Shown one piece after another: positions 1-5,569 of a DNA stretch of 13,595 bases. The notes under the pieces were generated by a model, which made no database searches, was not told where the DNA came from, and saw only the letters and a list, made by a program, of their open reading frames with translations. The DNA comes from Flavobacteriales bacterium UBA2426 (GTDB lineage: Bacteria; Bacteroidota; Bacteroidia; Flavobacteriales_F; PHOS-HE28). Numbering within the stretch: position 1 is the first letter of the stretch; the number at the start of each line of letters is the position of its first letter. The position numbers and the translations under genes were made by a program. The stretch spans positions 28,853 through 42,447 of the forward strand of contig DDRC01000014.1 of the NCBI GenBank assembly GCA_002342985.1. The letters are read 5' to 3'.

Positions 1-219
1 GAAGGCCTGCTCTACATCAATGTGGGCCCGGATGTGATCGGTACCGCCCGTGTGCGTGTGCTCGACATGAGCGGGCGCACCGTGCTGGAGGCACCGATCA
101 ACGTCCGTAGCGGCTCGGCCAGCTCCATCGACATGCAAGGCCTCCAGAGCGGCCAATACGTGGTGCAGCTGGCCACTGAGCAGTGGACCAAGGTGCAGCG
201 CGTGCAGGTGGCGCGCTGA
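1..219 (+). CDS. C-terminal end of a T9SS-secreted protein (type A sorting domain), partial
   Basis: The frame is open from the first base and stops with TGA at 217-219, so the 5' part lies outside the window. The 72 visible residues have the shape of a T9SS type A C-terminal sorting domain: a beta strand ending VRVLDMSGR, a turn, a short strand, then the GLQSGQYVVQLAT block and a final basic strand VQRVQVAR. In Bacteroidota this domain directs an already Sec-exported protein through the type IX secretion system, and it is cleaved or anchored at the cell surface. The catalytic or structural part of the protein cannot be seen, so its role is unknown. A strong hairpin follows 26 bases after the stop. 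Confidence 0.85.
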   Translation, partial: EGLLYINVGPDVIGTARVRVLDMSGRTVLEAPINVRSGSASSIDMQGLQSGQYVVQLATEQWTKVQRVQVAR

Positions 220-245
220 TTCCGCCCCACCGGCTTTTCGCCGAG

Positions 246-271
246 CGCCCCGGAGCACCTGCTCCGGGGCG
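246..271. terminator. Hairpin terminator between convergent genes
   Basis: A perfect 12-bp inverted repeat (cgccccggagca / tgctccggggcg) with two central bases lies between the plus-strand gene ending at 219 and the minus-strand gene ending at 315. The T-tract is weak (ttcgcttt on the plus side), but position and symmetry suggest a bidirectional terminator. Confidence 0.6.
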
Positions 272-314
272 TTCGCTTTCCGGCTGTCCGGTCAGGGGGC
301 GCCCGCTCGGGCCG

Positions 315-824
315 CTACCAGGTTCCTGCGTAATCGAGCGGAACGGCGACCTGCGCCTTCAGGAAGCCGTACCGGAGGTTGACGAGCTGGCGGATGTGGT
401 GCAGGTCATGCGCCACCCAGTTCGTCAGCAGCAGATCGCAACTCACCGGGCCCACTTTGGGATGGAGGTAGGCATTGGACCAAGGAGACCTTTCCTGCCC
501 GCGAAGCCATTCCACCGAACACCTCCGTTCCTCCAGAAAGCCGCGAAGCCTGGCCTCGAAGTCCTGATCCATGTAGTTCCGTTGCCCCACCCATGCAGCC
601 GGGTCGATTGCGGGCCAGGGCAGGGCGGGCGTTTCCAGCGTGGACCGAAGGCGCGCGCGGAAGTCCTCGCGCTCCTCGTCATGGAGGTGGCAGACCACCT
701 CCAGCGCGCACCAGTTCTCCGGCGCGGGTTTCCAACGGAACTCCTCCGGAGCCAGGCCGGACAACAGCGCTCGGAATACTTCGGCATGGCGCTCGAGCTG
801 CGCGAAGAGCAAGGTGCGGTCCAT
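315..824 (-). CDS. DinB-family protein (DinB_2-like four-helix bundle)
   Basis: The 169-residue protein has the usual DinB/DfsB length and pattern. An opening helix LLFAQLERHAEVFRALL is followed by LAPEEFRWKPAPENWCALEVVCHLHDEERED (His46 and His48 in the CHLHDEE motif) and a late VAHDLHHIRQL motif (His139, His142, His143). In this superfamily three such histidines usually bind a divalent metal; some members are bacillithiol or mycothiol-dependent transferases, but most have no assigned reaction and none is claimed here. The ATG at 822-824 is preferred to a GTG at 849-851, because the protein begins as family members do and because a promoter-like GAACTTCG sits four bases before the ATG. It ends (TAG) facing the T9SS gene and diverges from the hydrolase gene. 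Confidence 0.82.
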   Translation of the reverse strand: MDRTLLFAQLERHAEVFRALLSGLAPEEFRWKPAPENWCALEVVCHLHDEEREDFRARLRSTLETPALPWPAIDPAAWVGQRNYMDQDFEARLRGFLEERRCSVEWLRGQERSPWSNAYLHPKVGPVSCDLLLTNWVAHDLHHIRQLVNLRYGFLKAQVAVPLDYAGTW

Positions 825-828
825 GCGA

Positions 829-836
829 CGAAGTTC
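829..836 (-). promoter_or_regulatory. Candidate -7 promoter element for the DinB gene
   Basis: On the minus strand GAACTTCG stands four bases before the ATG at 824. It matches the nAnnTTYG element seen before other genes in this window (Bacteroidota consensus TAnnTTTG, here with G in place of the first T). The spacing would give a leaderless or nearly leaderless transcript. Confidence 0.35.
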
Positions 837-977
837 GGCGCAGGCCCTCACCGTTGGTCAACCCGGGCATCGGAGCACTTGGGTGAAGGACGCCTACGGC
901 TATAGCAAGCAGGCGGATGGAGGTGGGATCACATGAGCGGTAGCCCATGGGCCGGGCCTCGTGCCGTATTTCGCCCC

Positions 978-2315
978 ATGCGCCTCCGTTATCACGGCCT
1001 TGCCGCAGCATGGGCCACCTCAGCCCTCGTAGTCTCCCAGCCGCTCGTCCGGAAGGGGTCGCTCGGGGCACAGCTGGAAATGTCCACAGACCCTGCCGGC
1101 ATTCGCATTGTGCGCGTGATTCCCGGCACCACGGCGGCATCCATCGGGCTTCGGCCAGGTGATGCCGTGCAGACGGTCAATGGCACCCCGGTGCGAGCGA
1201 TCAATGACCTTGTGGCCATGGTGGGTGATTGGTCGGCGGGCATGCCCCTGCGGCTGGAGGTGATGCGCAACGGCGCGCGCAAAGCATTGGATGGGAAGGT
1301 AGTGGGCAAGCCCCAGGAGGTCTCAGCGCATGGGCAGGTCATCTATGGCGAGGTGCCCTTCGATGGCGGTGCCTTGCGCAGCATCCTGGAGCTGCCGGAT
1401 GGCACGGAGGAGGCCCCGGTGGTGCTCTGGTTGCCGGGCGTGGGATGCTATTCACAGGATTTCGCAGCGGACCCGCGCTCGCCCTACAAGCAATGGGTGG
1501 AAGGCCTGGTGCAGCGCGGTATCGCCGTGTTCCGCGTGGAGAAGCCGGGCATGGGCGACAGCCGCAACCGCACGTCCTGCCTCGACATGGACTTCGATCA
1601 TGAGGTTGCGGCCTATTCCGCCGCCTTGGCCCACCTGCGCGGCCTGCCGGGCATCGATCCCGAGCGCATTTTCCTCTACGGCCACTCCATGGGCGTGCTC
1701 ATCCTGCCGCGTGTGGCGGCATCAGGGCCGGTGGCGGGAGCCATCGCCTGGGGTGGTCTGGCCACCAGCTGGTTCGAGTACGAGGTGCGCCTGATCCGCG
1801 AGCAGGAGGCAATCAAGGGCATGGATCCCGTGGCCATCGAGGAGCGGGTGCGCGCGCGGCTCCCGCTGCTCGCGGAATTCTATGTGCACGGAAAGACCGT
1901 TGAGGAATTGGCGCAGCGACCGGAGCTTGCGACGGCGCTCGCGGAATACTATGATGGACGCACCTGGCATGGGCTCCAGCACCCCGACTTCTTCCAGGAC
2001 ATCGGCCGGCTCGACATCCTTGCGGCGTATCGCGCCATCGACCGGCCCTTGTTGCTGTTGGCTGGGGAGCATGACCTGCATGCCATCGATACCGGATGGG
2101 CCGCTACCATTGCAGACGCCGTGAACCGAACGCGGCCCGGCTCGGCTACCAGCATGGTCGTTCCCGGAAACACGCACCATTACCACACCGTGCCGTCCAT
2201 GCAGGACTATGTGCGCATGGAGGCGGAGGGCCGGATTGATGCGGCCTATATGGCCGACCACTTCAACATGGATGTGCCACGGGTCATCGCCGAATGGGTG
2301 CACGGCATGCGTTGA
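978..2315 (+). CDS. Exported PDZ-domain alpha/beta hydrolase
   Basis: The 445-residue protein starts with a signal-peptide-like segment (MRLRYHGLAAAWATSALVVS). Residues about 28-112 form a PDZ domain (GAQLEM, then VIPGTTAASIGLRPGDAVQTVNGTPV, as in HtrA/CtpA-type PDZ). A serine alpha/beta hydrolase follows, with VVLWLPGVGC near 148-157, nucleophile Ser237 in GHSMG, probable acid Asp366 in AGEHDLHA and probable base His400 or His401 in GNTHHYH. It should be a periplasmic or surface esterase or peptidase-like hydrolase; the substrate is unknown. An alternative ATG at 933 has a good purine-rich site (ggaggtgg, 919-926) and would add 15 residues (MSGSPWAGPRAVFRP). The 978 start is favoured because it gives a clean signal peptide and has tatttcg four bases upstream, similar to other starts here. 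It stands alone, diverging from the DinB gene. Confidence 0.82.
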   Translation: MRLRYHGLAAAWATSALVVSQPLVRKGSLGAQLEMSTDPAGIRIVRVIPGTTAASIGLRPGDAVQTVNGTPVRAINDLVAMVGDWSAGMPLRLEVMRNGARKALDGKVVGKPQEVSAHGQVIYGEVPFDGGALRSILELPDGTEEAPVVLWLPGVGCYSQDFAADPRSPYKQWVEGLVQRGIAVFRVEKPGMGDSRNRTSCLDMDFDHEVAAYSAALAHLRGLPGIDPERIFLYGHSMGVLILPRVAASGPVAGAIAWGGLATSWFEYEVRLIREQEAIKGMDPVAIEERVRARLPLLAEFYVHGKTVEELAQRPELATALAEYYDGRTWHGLQHPDFFQDIGRLDILAAYRAIDRPLLLLAGEHDLHAIDTGWAATIADAVNRTRPGSATSMVVPGNTHHYHTVPSMQDYVRMEAEGRIDAAYMADHFNMDVPRVIAEWVHGMR

Positions 2316-2338
2316 GGCTTGTTTCCGCGGCAAGGGGG

Positions 2339-2346
2339 TACTTTCG
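2339..2346 (+). promoter_or_regulatory. Candidate promoter of yjdM
   Basis: TACTTTCG lies seven bases before the ATG at 2354, with a TTG at 2319-2321, 17 bases upstream, in place of the -33 box. This is the best two-part match in the window to the Bacteroidota promoter (TTG, then TAnnTTTG), with one mismatch. Confidence 0.5.
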
Positions 2347-2353
2347 CCCCGCT

Positions 2354-2692
2354 ATGCCCGATACCAAGCCCTGCCCCGAGTGCCGCTCGACCATCACATA
2401 CCCGACCGGGACATCGTGGATGTGCGGCGAGTGCGGCCATGAATGGAACCCGGAGGAGGTGGCCGCCGCCGAGGCGGGCCCGGTGATCAAAGACGCCAAC
2501 GGCAACGTGCTGAACGACGGGGATGACGTGGTGGTGATCAAGGACCTGCCAGTGAAGGGCATGCCCAAGCCGGTGAAGGCTGGCACCAAGGTGAAGAACA
2601 TCCGGCTGGTGGAGGGCGATCACGACATCGACTGCCGCATCGAGGGCTTCGGCGCCATGGGGCTGAAGAGCATCTACGTGCGCAAGGCCTGA
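2354..2692 (+). CDS. yjdM: YjdM/PhnA-family zinc-ribbon protein
   Basis: The 112-residue protein matches the YjdM (formerly PhnA) family along its whole length. An N-terminal zinc ribbon has Cys7-x2-Cys10 and Cys24-x2-Cys27 (CPEC and CGEC), followed by HEW. The conserved C-terminal barrel contains VIKDANGNVLNDGDDVVVIKDL, GTKVKNIRLVEGDHDIDCRI and ends GLKSIYVRKA. Despite the old name alkylphosphonate utilization protein, the E. coli homologue is outside the core phosphonate pathway and its biochemical role is not settled; nothing here indicates phosphonate genes nearby. The ATG start agrees with family length and with the promoter element just before it. Its TGA lies six bases from the end of the convergent YdeI-like gene, so the two 3' ends nearly touch with no room for a terminator. 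Confidence 0.92.
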   Translation: MPDTKPCPECRSTITYPTGTSWMCGECGHEWNPEEVAAAEAGPVIKDANGNVLNDGDDVVVIKDLPVKGMPKPVKAGTKVKNIRLVEGDHDIDCRIEGFGAMGLKSIYVRKA

Positions 2693-2698
2693 GGTGGC

Positions 2699-3286
2699 TC
2701 AGTCGTCCAGCCCCTTGCCCTGGAGGATGCGCTCCAGATGCTTCTCGATGCGCGCCTCCCGGGTCTTGCTTTGCTTGGCCCCGGCGAAGTGCAGCAGGTA
2801 GCCGCGCTGCCTGCCCGGCGTTAGCGCATCGAACGCCTTCCTCAGCGCCGGCATGGCCTTCAGCTTGGCGGTGAACTCCTCGGGCATCGCGAATTCGGCG
2901 GTCTTCTTCAGCGCCACTTCCTGCCCGCTCTGCTCCACGGCAATCGCCTGCTGCATATAACTCCGGATTACCGAGGTCAGCTCGTTGATCTGCTTCAGGC
3001 TGCTGAAGCGGATCTGCCGCGCGCTCTGCGTGTTGGCGGTCTGCTGCACCAAGAGCTTGTGGTCGTCCTTCAGCAGCGCGCCCTTGTGGAAGAGCAGCGC
3101 GCAATAATCGTTGAAGCCGTGCATCAGGAAGACGTTCTTCCCTTTCAGCGTATAGCATGGGTGGCCCCACTTCAGCTCTTCGGTGAGGCGGGTGTCCAAG
3201 GACAGTTTGCGCAGCTGGGCGAAGCATGCCTGCCAGGGACCCGCCTTGGCGAAGAACCAGTCGACCTTGGGGTTCGATGCGCTCAT
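2699..3286 (-). CDS. YdeI/OmpD-associated family protein (DUF1801 plus YdeI C-terminal domain)
   Basis: The 195-residue protein combines an N-terminal DUF1801-type fold (about residues 25-120: LRKLSLDTRLTEELKWGHPCYT, then NVFLMHGFNDYCALLFHKGALL) with the C-terminal YdeI/OmpD-associated domain (about 133-190: MPEEFTAKLKAMPALRKAFDALTPGRQRGYLLHFAGAKQSKTREARIEK). The family is widespread in Bacteroidota as a cytosolic protein of unknown reaction; the OmpD association is historical, from Salmonella. The ATG at 3284-3286 is chosen over an upstream in-frame GTG at 3317-3319 that would overlap the preceding gene. It follows the DUF1801 gene by 17 bases on the same strand, so the two probably form one transcript of structurally related proteins. 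Confidence 0.88.
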   Translation of the reverse strand: MSASNPKVDWFFAKAGPWQACFAQLRKLSLDTRLTEELKWGHPCYTLKGKNVFLMHGFNDYCALLFHKGALLKDDHKLLVQQTANTQSARQIRFSSLKQINELTSVIRSYMQQAIAVEQSGQEVALKKTAEFAMPEEFTAKLKAMPALRKAFDALTPGRQRGYLLHFAGAKQSKTREARIEKHLERILQGKGLDD

Positions 3287-3303
3287 GGCGATGTGTGACC
3301 GGT

Positions 3304-3774
3304 TCAGTGGCTCATCCACCCCGGCCGCGCGGCGGCCTGCTTGATCCAGCTGATCAGCTGCTGCTCATCCTCGATGCCGCTCTCACGGATGTCCAGGTAA
3401 CGCGCGTTCGGGTCCTTGCTGGGGCCTGGTGGCATGGGCTGGAGCGATTGCCCGAAGAAGAACGTGATGCGCACGAAGTGGGTGAAGCAATGCGTGGCGA
3501 TGAACCAGCCCTGGCCTTCCACCCCATAGAATGGCGAGTTCCATTTCACGGCCTTCTGCAGCTTCGGGACATGCTCCTCGAGCAGGGCGTCCAGGCGCTC
3601 ACCGATAGCGCGCTTCCAGCCGGGCATGGCAGCGATGTAAGCCTGCACGGGCGCATCGCCATCGCCTTTGGGAATCTGCGGATTGCCGCCGGAGAGGAGC
3701 TTCACCTGGGCCTTGCCGGATCTCTTGGCTGGGGCTTTCGCCTTGGCTGAGGGGCTTTTCGTGGGTCTGGGCAT
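3304..3774 (-). CDS. DUF1801 (YdhG-like) protein with basic N-terminal tail
   Basis: The 156-residue protein has a Lys/Ala/Pro-rich N-terminal tail (residues 1-25) and then a DUF1801 domain: [61 protein letters not shown] and a late [24 protein letters not shown]. These proteins are small SRPBCC-unrelated folds of unknown function, also called YdhG or iron-chaperone-like in some annotations, without firm evidence. The ATG at 3774 is preferred over longer in-frame starts because CAACTTCG, a promoter-like element, lies seven bases before it and the upstream residues look noncoding. It is the first gene of a probable two-gene operon with the YdeI-like gene and diverges from the cold-shock gene. 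Confidence 0.85.
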   Translation of the reverse strand: MPRPTKSPSAKAKAPAKRSGKAQVKLLSGGNPQIPKGDGDAPVQAYIAAMPGWKRAIGERLDALLEEHVPKLQKAVKWNSPFYGVEGQGWFIATHCFTHFVRITFFFGQSLQPMPPGPSKDPNARYLDIRESGIEDEQQLISWIKQAAARPGWMSH

Positions 3775-3781
3775 GGTCCTG

Positions 3782-3789
3782 CGAAGTTG
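3782..3789 (-). promoter_or_regulatory. Candidate promoter of the DUF1801/YdeI operon
   Basis: On the minus strand CAACTTCG stands seven bases before the ATG at 3774, the same spacing as for yjdM. It matches nAnnTTYG, with C in place of the first T of the consensus. Confidence 0.35.
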
Positions 3790-3873
3790 GTCATCGCAAC
3801 GGTTGCAGGAACCCTCTGCGGGAGCCGGGCATCCATATTTCACCACGATCGTCGGGAGCGGGGCGGAATGGTC

Positions 3874-3881
3874 GACCTTTG
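3874..3881 (+). promoter_or_regulatory. Candidate promoter of the csp gene, long leader
   Basis: GACCTTTG, one mismatch from TAnnTTTG and identical to the element before the WbqC gene, lies 74 bases before the cold-shock ATG. If used, it gives a structured leader of about 70 bases, as is common for cspA-type mRNAs. Confidence 0.35.
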
Positions 3882-3892
3882 TTCCATCAATG

Positions 3893-3912
3893 CCCCGGTG
3901 GTTTTGCCGGGG
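3893..3912 (+). promoter_or_regulatory. Hairpin in the csp leader
   Basis: ccccgg (3893-3898) pairs with ccgggg (3907-3912) around an eight-base loop. It would lie near the 5' end of the cold-shock mRNA. It has no T-tract and no gene ends before it, so a leader structure is more likely than a terminator. Confidence 0.3.
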
Positions 3913-3955
3913 ATCAACACGTCGGCCGGAAGGCAGGCACATTACCAGTCAGTCA

Positions 3956-4147
3956 ATGTCAAGCGGTACAGTGAAGTTCTTCAACACGGAGAAAGGTTTT
4001 GGTTTCATCACCCCGGACGAGGGTGGTAAGGACGTGTTCGTCCACAAGACCGGCACCCGTCAGCCCCTCTACGAAGGCGACAAGGTCACCTTCGAGGTGG
4101 AGCAGAGCCCCAAGGGCCTCAATGCGGTCAACGTGACCAAGGCCTGA
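3956..4147 (+). CDS. CspA-type cold-shock protein
   Basis: The 63-residue protein is a single cold-shock OB-fold domain starting [21 protein letters not shown]1 (KGFGFI, residues 13-18) and RNP2 (VFVH, 27-30) are intact, and the end ([13 protein letters not shown]) is the usual one. Such proteins bind single-stranded RNA and DNA with little sequence preference and act as RNA chaperones in the cytosol. Length is typical (65-70). Longer upstream in-frame starts exist but would add an unrelated extension, so the ATG at 3956 is used. It is a single-gene unit with its own long leader and a strong terminator. Its C-terminus closely resembles that of the second cold-shock-domain protein at 10666-11103. 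Confidence 0.95.
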   Translation: MSSGTVKFFNTEKGFGFITPDEGGKDVFVHKTGTRQPLYEGDKVTFEVEQSPKGLNAVNVTKA

Positions 4148-4170
4148 GGCCCCCCCTCACGCAGCAACAG

Positions 4171-4199
4171 CGAAGCCCCGGCGATGAGCCGGGGCTTTG
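4171..4199 (+). terminator. Intrinsic terminator after csp
   Basis: aagccccggc (4173-4182) and gccggggctt (4188-4197) form a perfect 10-bp stem with a five-base loop, starting 25 bases after the csp stop and followed by tgtcgtt. It isolates csp from the transposase gene downstream. Confidence 0.8.
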
Positions 4200-4250
4200 T
4201 CGTTAAGGGGGGAGGTGGTCCCGATGGATCCGCGGGTTGCGTGGCTGTGC

Positions 4251-4258
4251 GATCTTCG
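4251..4258 (+). promoter_or_regulatory. Candidate promoter of the RAYT gene
   Basis: GATCTTCG, matching nAnnTTYG, lies 42 bases before the ATG at 4301. It is the only such match between the csp terminator and the transposase start. Confidence 0.3.
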
Positions 4259-4300
4259 GGATGCCGCGCTGTCACCAGATCGGAAAGGCGCGTCGGAGAC

Positions 4301-5023
4301 ATGGCCGAATTGCCGCAACGCCGTTCCATCCGCATGCGTGGCTACGACTACGCCAGCGAAGGGGCGTATTTCGTGACCATTTGCACCGATGACATGCGGC
4401 ACCTGTTCGGACGCGTGGAGAACGGTGTGATGATCACGAACGCGCTAGGCGACATTGCACAGCAGTGCTGGGACGCGATACCGCAGCACATGCCGCACGT
4501 GGACATCGGGGCATTCGTGGTGATGCCGAACCATGTGCATGGCATCATCATCATTCGCGAACGTGCACGGGCGCGTCATGACGCGCCCGCCACGGACGCG
4601 CCCACGCCCGGCATGGACCCTGCACCAACGGCCACCGGACGGCCGGACGGACCGGTGGACCTACCGGAAACGCCGATACCCGACCAGGACAACAATGACC
4701 TGCCGCAACACGGAATGCCCGGCGGTGACAACGCGTTGGCCGACGCGCATGGTGCCCATACGCGGACGCGTCATGACGCGCCACTACGGCCAACGCGTAA
4801 ACCACCGGGTATTCCCCGTGGTGCATTGGGACAGATCGTGGCATCCTACAAATCCGCCGTAACCCGCATTGCCTACCGCGATGGCGTATTGCCCCGTGGC
4901 ACCACCCTATGGCAACGGAACTACTGGGACGACATCATTCGTGGCTACGGTTCCTACGAACGGATCACGGAATACATCCGGAACAATCCCGCCAACTGGC
5001 GCAAGGACGATTTCCATGGGTGA
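4301..5023 (+). CDS. REP-associated tyrosine transposase (RAYT, Y1/HUH family)
   Basis: The 240-residue protein has the RAYT signature. RRSIRMRGYDYASEGAYFVTICT opens the Y1 fold, with the metal-binding HUH motif His78-Val-His80 in VMPNHVHGIIII. The C-terminal half contains ALGQIVASYKSAVTRIA, LWQRNYWDDIIRG and ERITEYIRNNPANWRKDDFHG; Tyr183 or Tyr208 is the likely nucleophile but I cannot decide which. These domesticated single-strand transposases nick and rejoin DNA at REP palindromes and spread them rather than themselves. Residues about 87-170 are a Pro/Asp-rich, low-complexity linker, so the protein is longer than simple family members of about 180 residues; it carries two RHDAP copies encoded by palindromes. 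The ATG at 4301 matches where homology should begin. It is intact and stands alone on its strand between the csp terminator and REP-like repeats. Confidence 0.9.
   Translation: MAELPQRRSIRMRGYDYASEGAYFVTICTDDMRHLFGRVENGVMITNALGDIAQQCWDAIPQHMPHVDIGAFVVMPNHVHGIIIIRERARARHDAPATDAPTPGMDPAPTATGRPDGPVDLPETPIPDQDNNDLPQHGMPGGDNALADAHGAHTRTRHDAPLRPTRKPPGIPRGALGQIVASYKSAVTRIAYRDGVLPRGTTLWQRNYWDDIIRGYGSYERITEYIRNNPANWRKDDFHG
4568..4589. repeat. Perfect 22-bp palindrome inside the RAYT gene (copy 1)
   Basis: The core gggcgcgtcatgacgcgccc (4569-4588) is self-complementary without a loop, and one flanking pair extends it to 22 bp. It shares 16 identical bases (4572-4587) with copy 2 and encodes Arg-His-Asp-Ala-Pro (residues 92-96). 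Confidence 0.8.
4767..4780. repeat. Palindrome inside the RAYT gene (copy 2)
   Basis: cgcgtcatgacgcg is perfectly self-complementary over 14 bp and is part of a 16-base match to copy 1 (4767-4782 against 4572-4587). It is in the same reading frame and also encodes Arg-His-Asp-Ala-Pro (residues 157-161). Confidence 0.8.
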
Positions 5024-5045
5024 TCGGCATTTCGCGTGACGGATC

Positions 5046-5130
5046 GCAGCGGAAAGCCCGCAAGCCCTGTGATCAGGGCGCGGACTTGCAGCGGAAAGCC
5101 GGACCCGAGGCTTTGCGAGGGGCACGCCCT
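5046..5130. repeat. REP/BIME-like stem-loop array downstream of RAYT
   Basis: Two copies of gcagcggaaagcc (5046-5058 and 5088-5100) flank an imperfect hairpin: gcaag-ccctg (5060-5069) pairs with caggg and cttgc (5074-5078, 5085-5089). A second unit has terminal inverted repeats agggcg (5075-5080) and cgccct (5125-5130) and an inner hairpin aaagcc/ggcttt (5095-5100, 5109-5114). No credible gene covers it. Size, structure and position next to a RAYT gene suggest the repeat class that such enzymes act on, but its sequence differs from the palindromes inside the gene. Confidence 0.5.
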
Positions 5131-5136
5131 AAAGAC

Positions 5137-5235
5137 CTACGTCTGCAATACCCCCATATTAAACTCCCTCGTTGCCGGTGCCTGGCTGGCCGCTTCGATG
5201 CCCACGCTGATCAATGTCCGTATATCCAGTGAATC
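5137..5235 (-). pseudogene. Detached duplicate of the acyl-CoA carboxylase 3' end
   Basis: Read on the minus strand, 5235-5137 encodes DSLDIRTLISVGIEAASQ followed by APATREFNMGVLQT and TAG. It matches the last 32 residues of the carboxylase at 5570-7210 at 27 of 32 positions. By hand alignment 5141-5235 and 5574-5668 share 77 of 95 bases with no gaps, and most differences are synonymous. No carboxylase homology continues upstream; instead the stop codon of the small gene at 5235-5564 begins exactly there. It has no start and is not expected to make a protein. It may be the original gene end displaced by an insertion, or the remnant of a tandem paralogue. Confidence 0.8.
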
Positions 5236-5564
5236 TATTTGTATCGGTTGAGGACAGGTCCGAGCATTCCAACGTATTCCTGAATGCTCTCCGATGCTGA
5301 CCAGGGATTTTTAGGTCGGAACGAAGGCTCACCGAACTGTTGCTTGAAAAACTGATAGAGATGTTCCTGTTCAACTCCCACGGAAGGAATTGAGATCAAG
5401 CAACACGGACCATCTCGTGAATAGCCAAGCCAGATCTGGATGCCGGATCCGCTGAACTCGAAATCACATTCACCAAGTTCCCGCATCACCAGCGAATGCT
5501 GATCCATCAAAGGACGAATACTGGTTCGCACACCGCTCGCGAATATGCTTTGCTGAACGTCCAT
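5235..5564 (-). CDS. Small orphan protein downstream of the carboxylase gene
   Basis: The 109-residue frame starts with ATG (5564-5562) only five bases after the carboxylase TGA and ends with TAG at 5237-5235, exactly where the duplicated carboxylase tail begins. I do not recognise the family. The protein is mixed and soluble-looking, with no signal peptide or membrane segment; it contains FEFSGSGIQIWLGYSRDGPCCLISIP, a likely beta-hairpin, and a helical end EHLYQFFKQQF and SIQEYVGML. Base composition is about 50% GC by hand count of 5281-5564, clearly below the GC-rich neighbours, which suggests acquisition. Tight spacing implies co-transcription and perhaps translational coupling with the carboxylase. 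A small accessory or immunity-type protein is possible but nothing proves a function. It could also be an untranslated open frame, though its length and position argue for a real gene. Confidence 0.6.
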   Translation of the reverse strand: MDVQQSIFASGVRTSIRPLMDQHSLVMRELGECDFEFSGSGIQIWLGYSRDGPCCLISIPSVGVEQEHLYQFFKQQFGEPSFRPKNPWSASESIQEYVGMLGPVLNRYK

Positions 5565-5569
5565 TTATA

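Noticed and set aside
183..905. Long open frame on the plus strand across the DinB gene
   Set aside because: It is antisense to a convincing DinB protein and its translation is Arg/Pro/Gly-rich without motifs; high GC content makes such frames common.
933..977. Upstream ATG at 933 with ggaggtgg as start of the hydrolase
   Set aside because: It would put 15 Pro/Arg/Ser-rich residues before a clean signal peptide. The ribosome-site match is good, but Bacteroidota depend little on it; kept as the alternative start.
4173..4197. aagccccggc/gccggggctt hairpin as part of the RAYT repeat system
   Set aside because: Its position 25 bases after the csp stop and the following T-rich bases fit an ordinary terminator; it shares no sequence with the palindromes or the downstream array.
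5159..5374. 71-codon frame on the minus strand across the orphan gene end
   Set aside because: It overlaps the better-placed 109-codon gene and the carboxylase-tail remnant in a different frame and shows no coding features.
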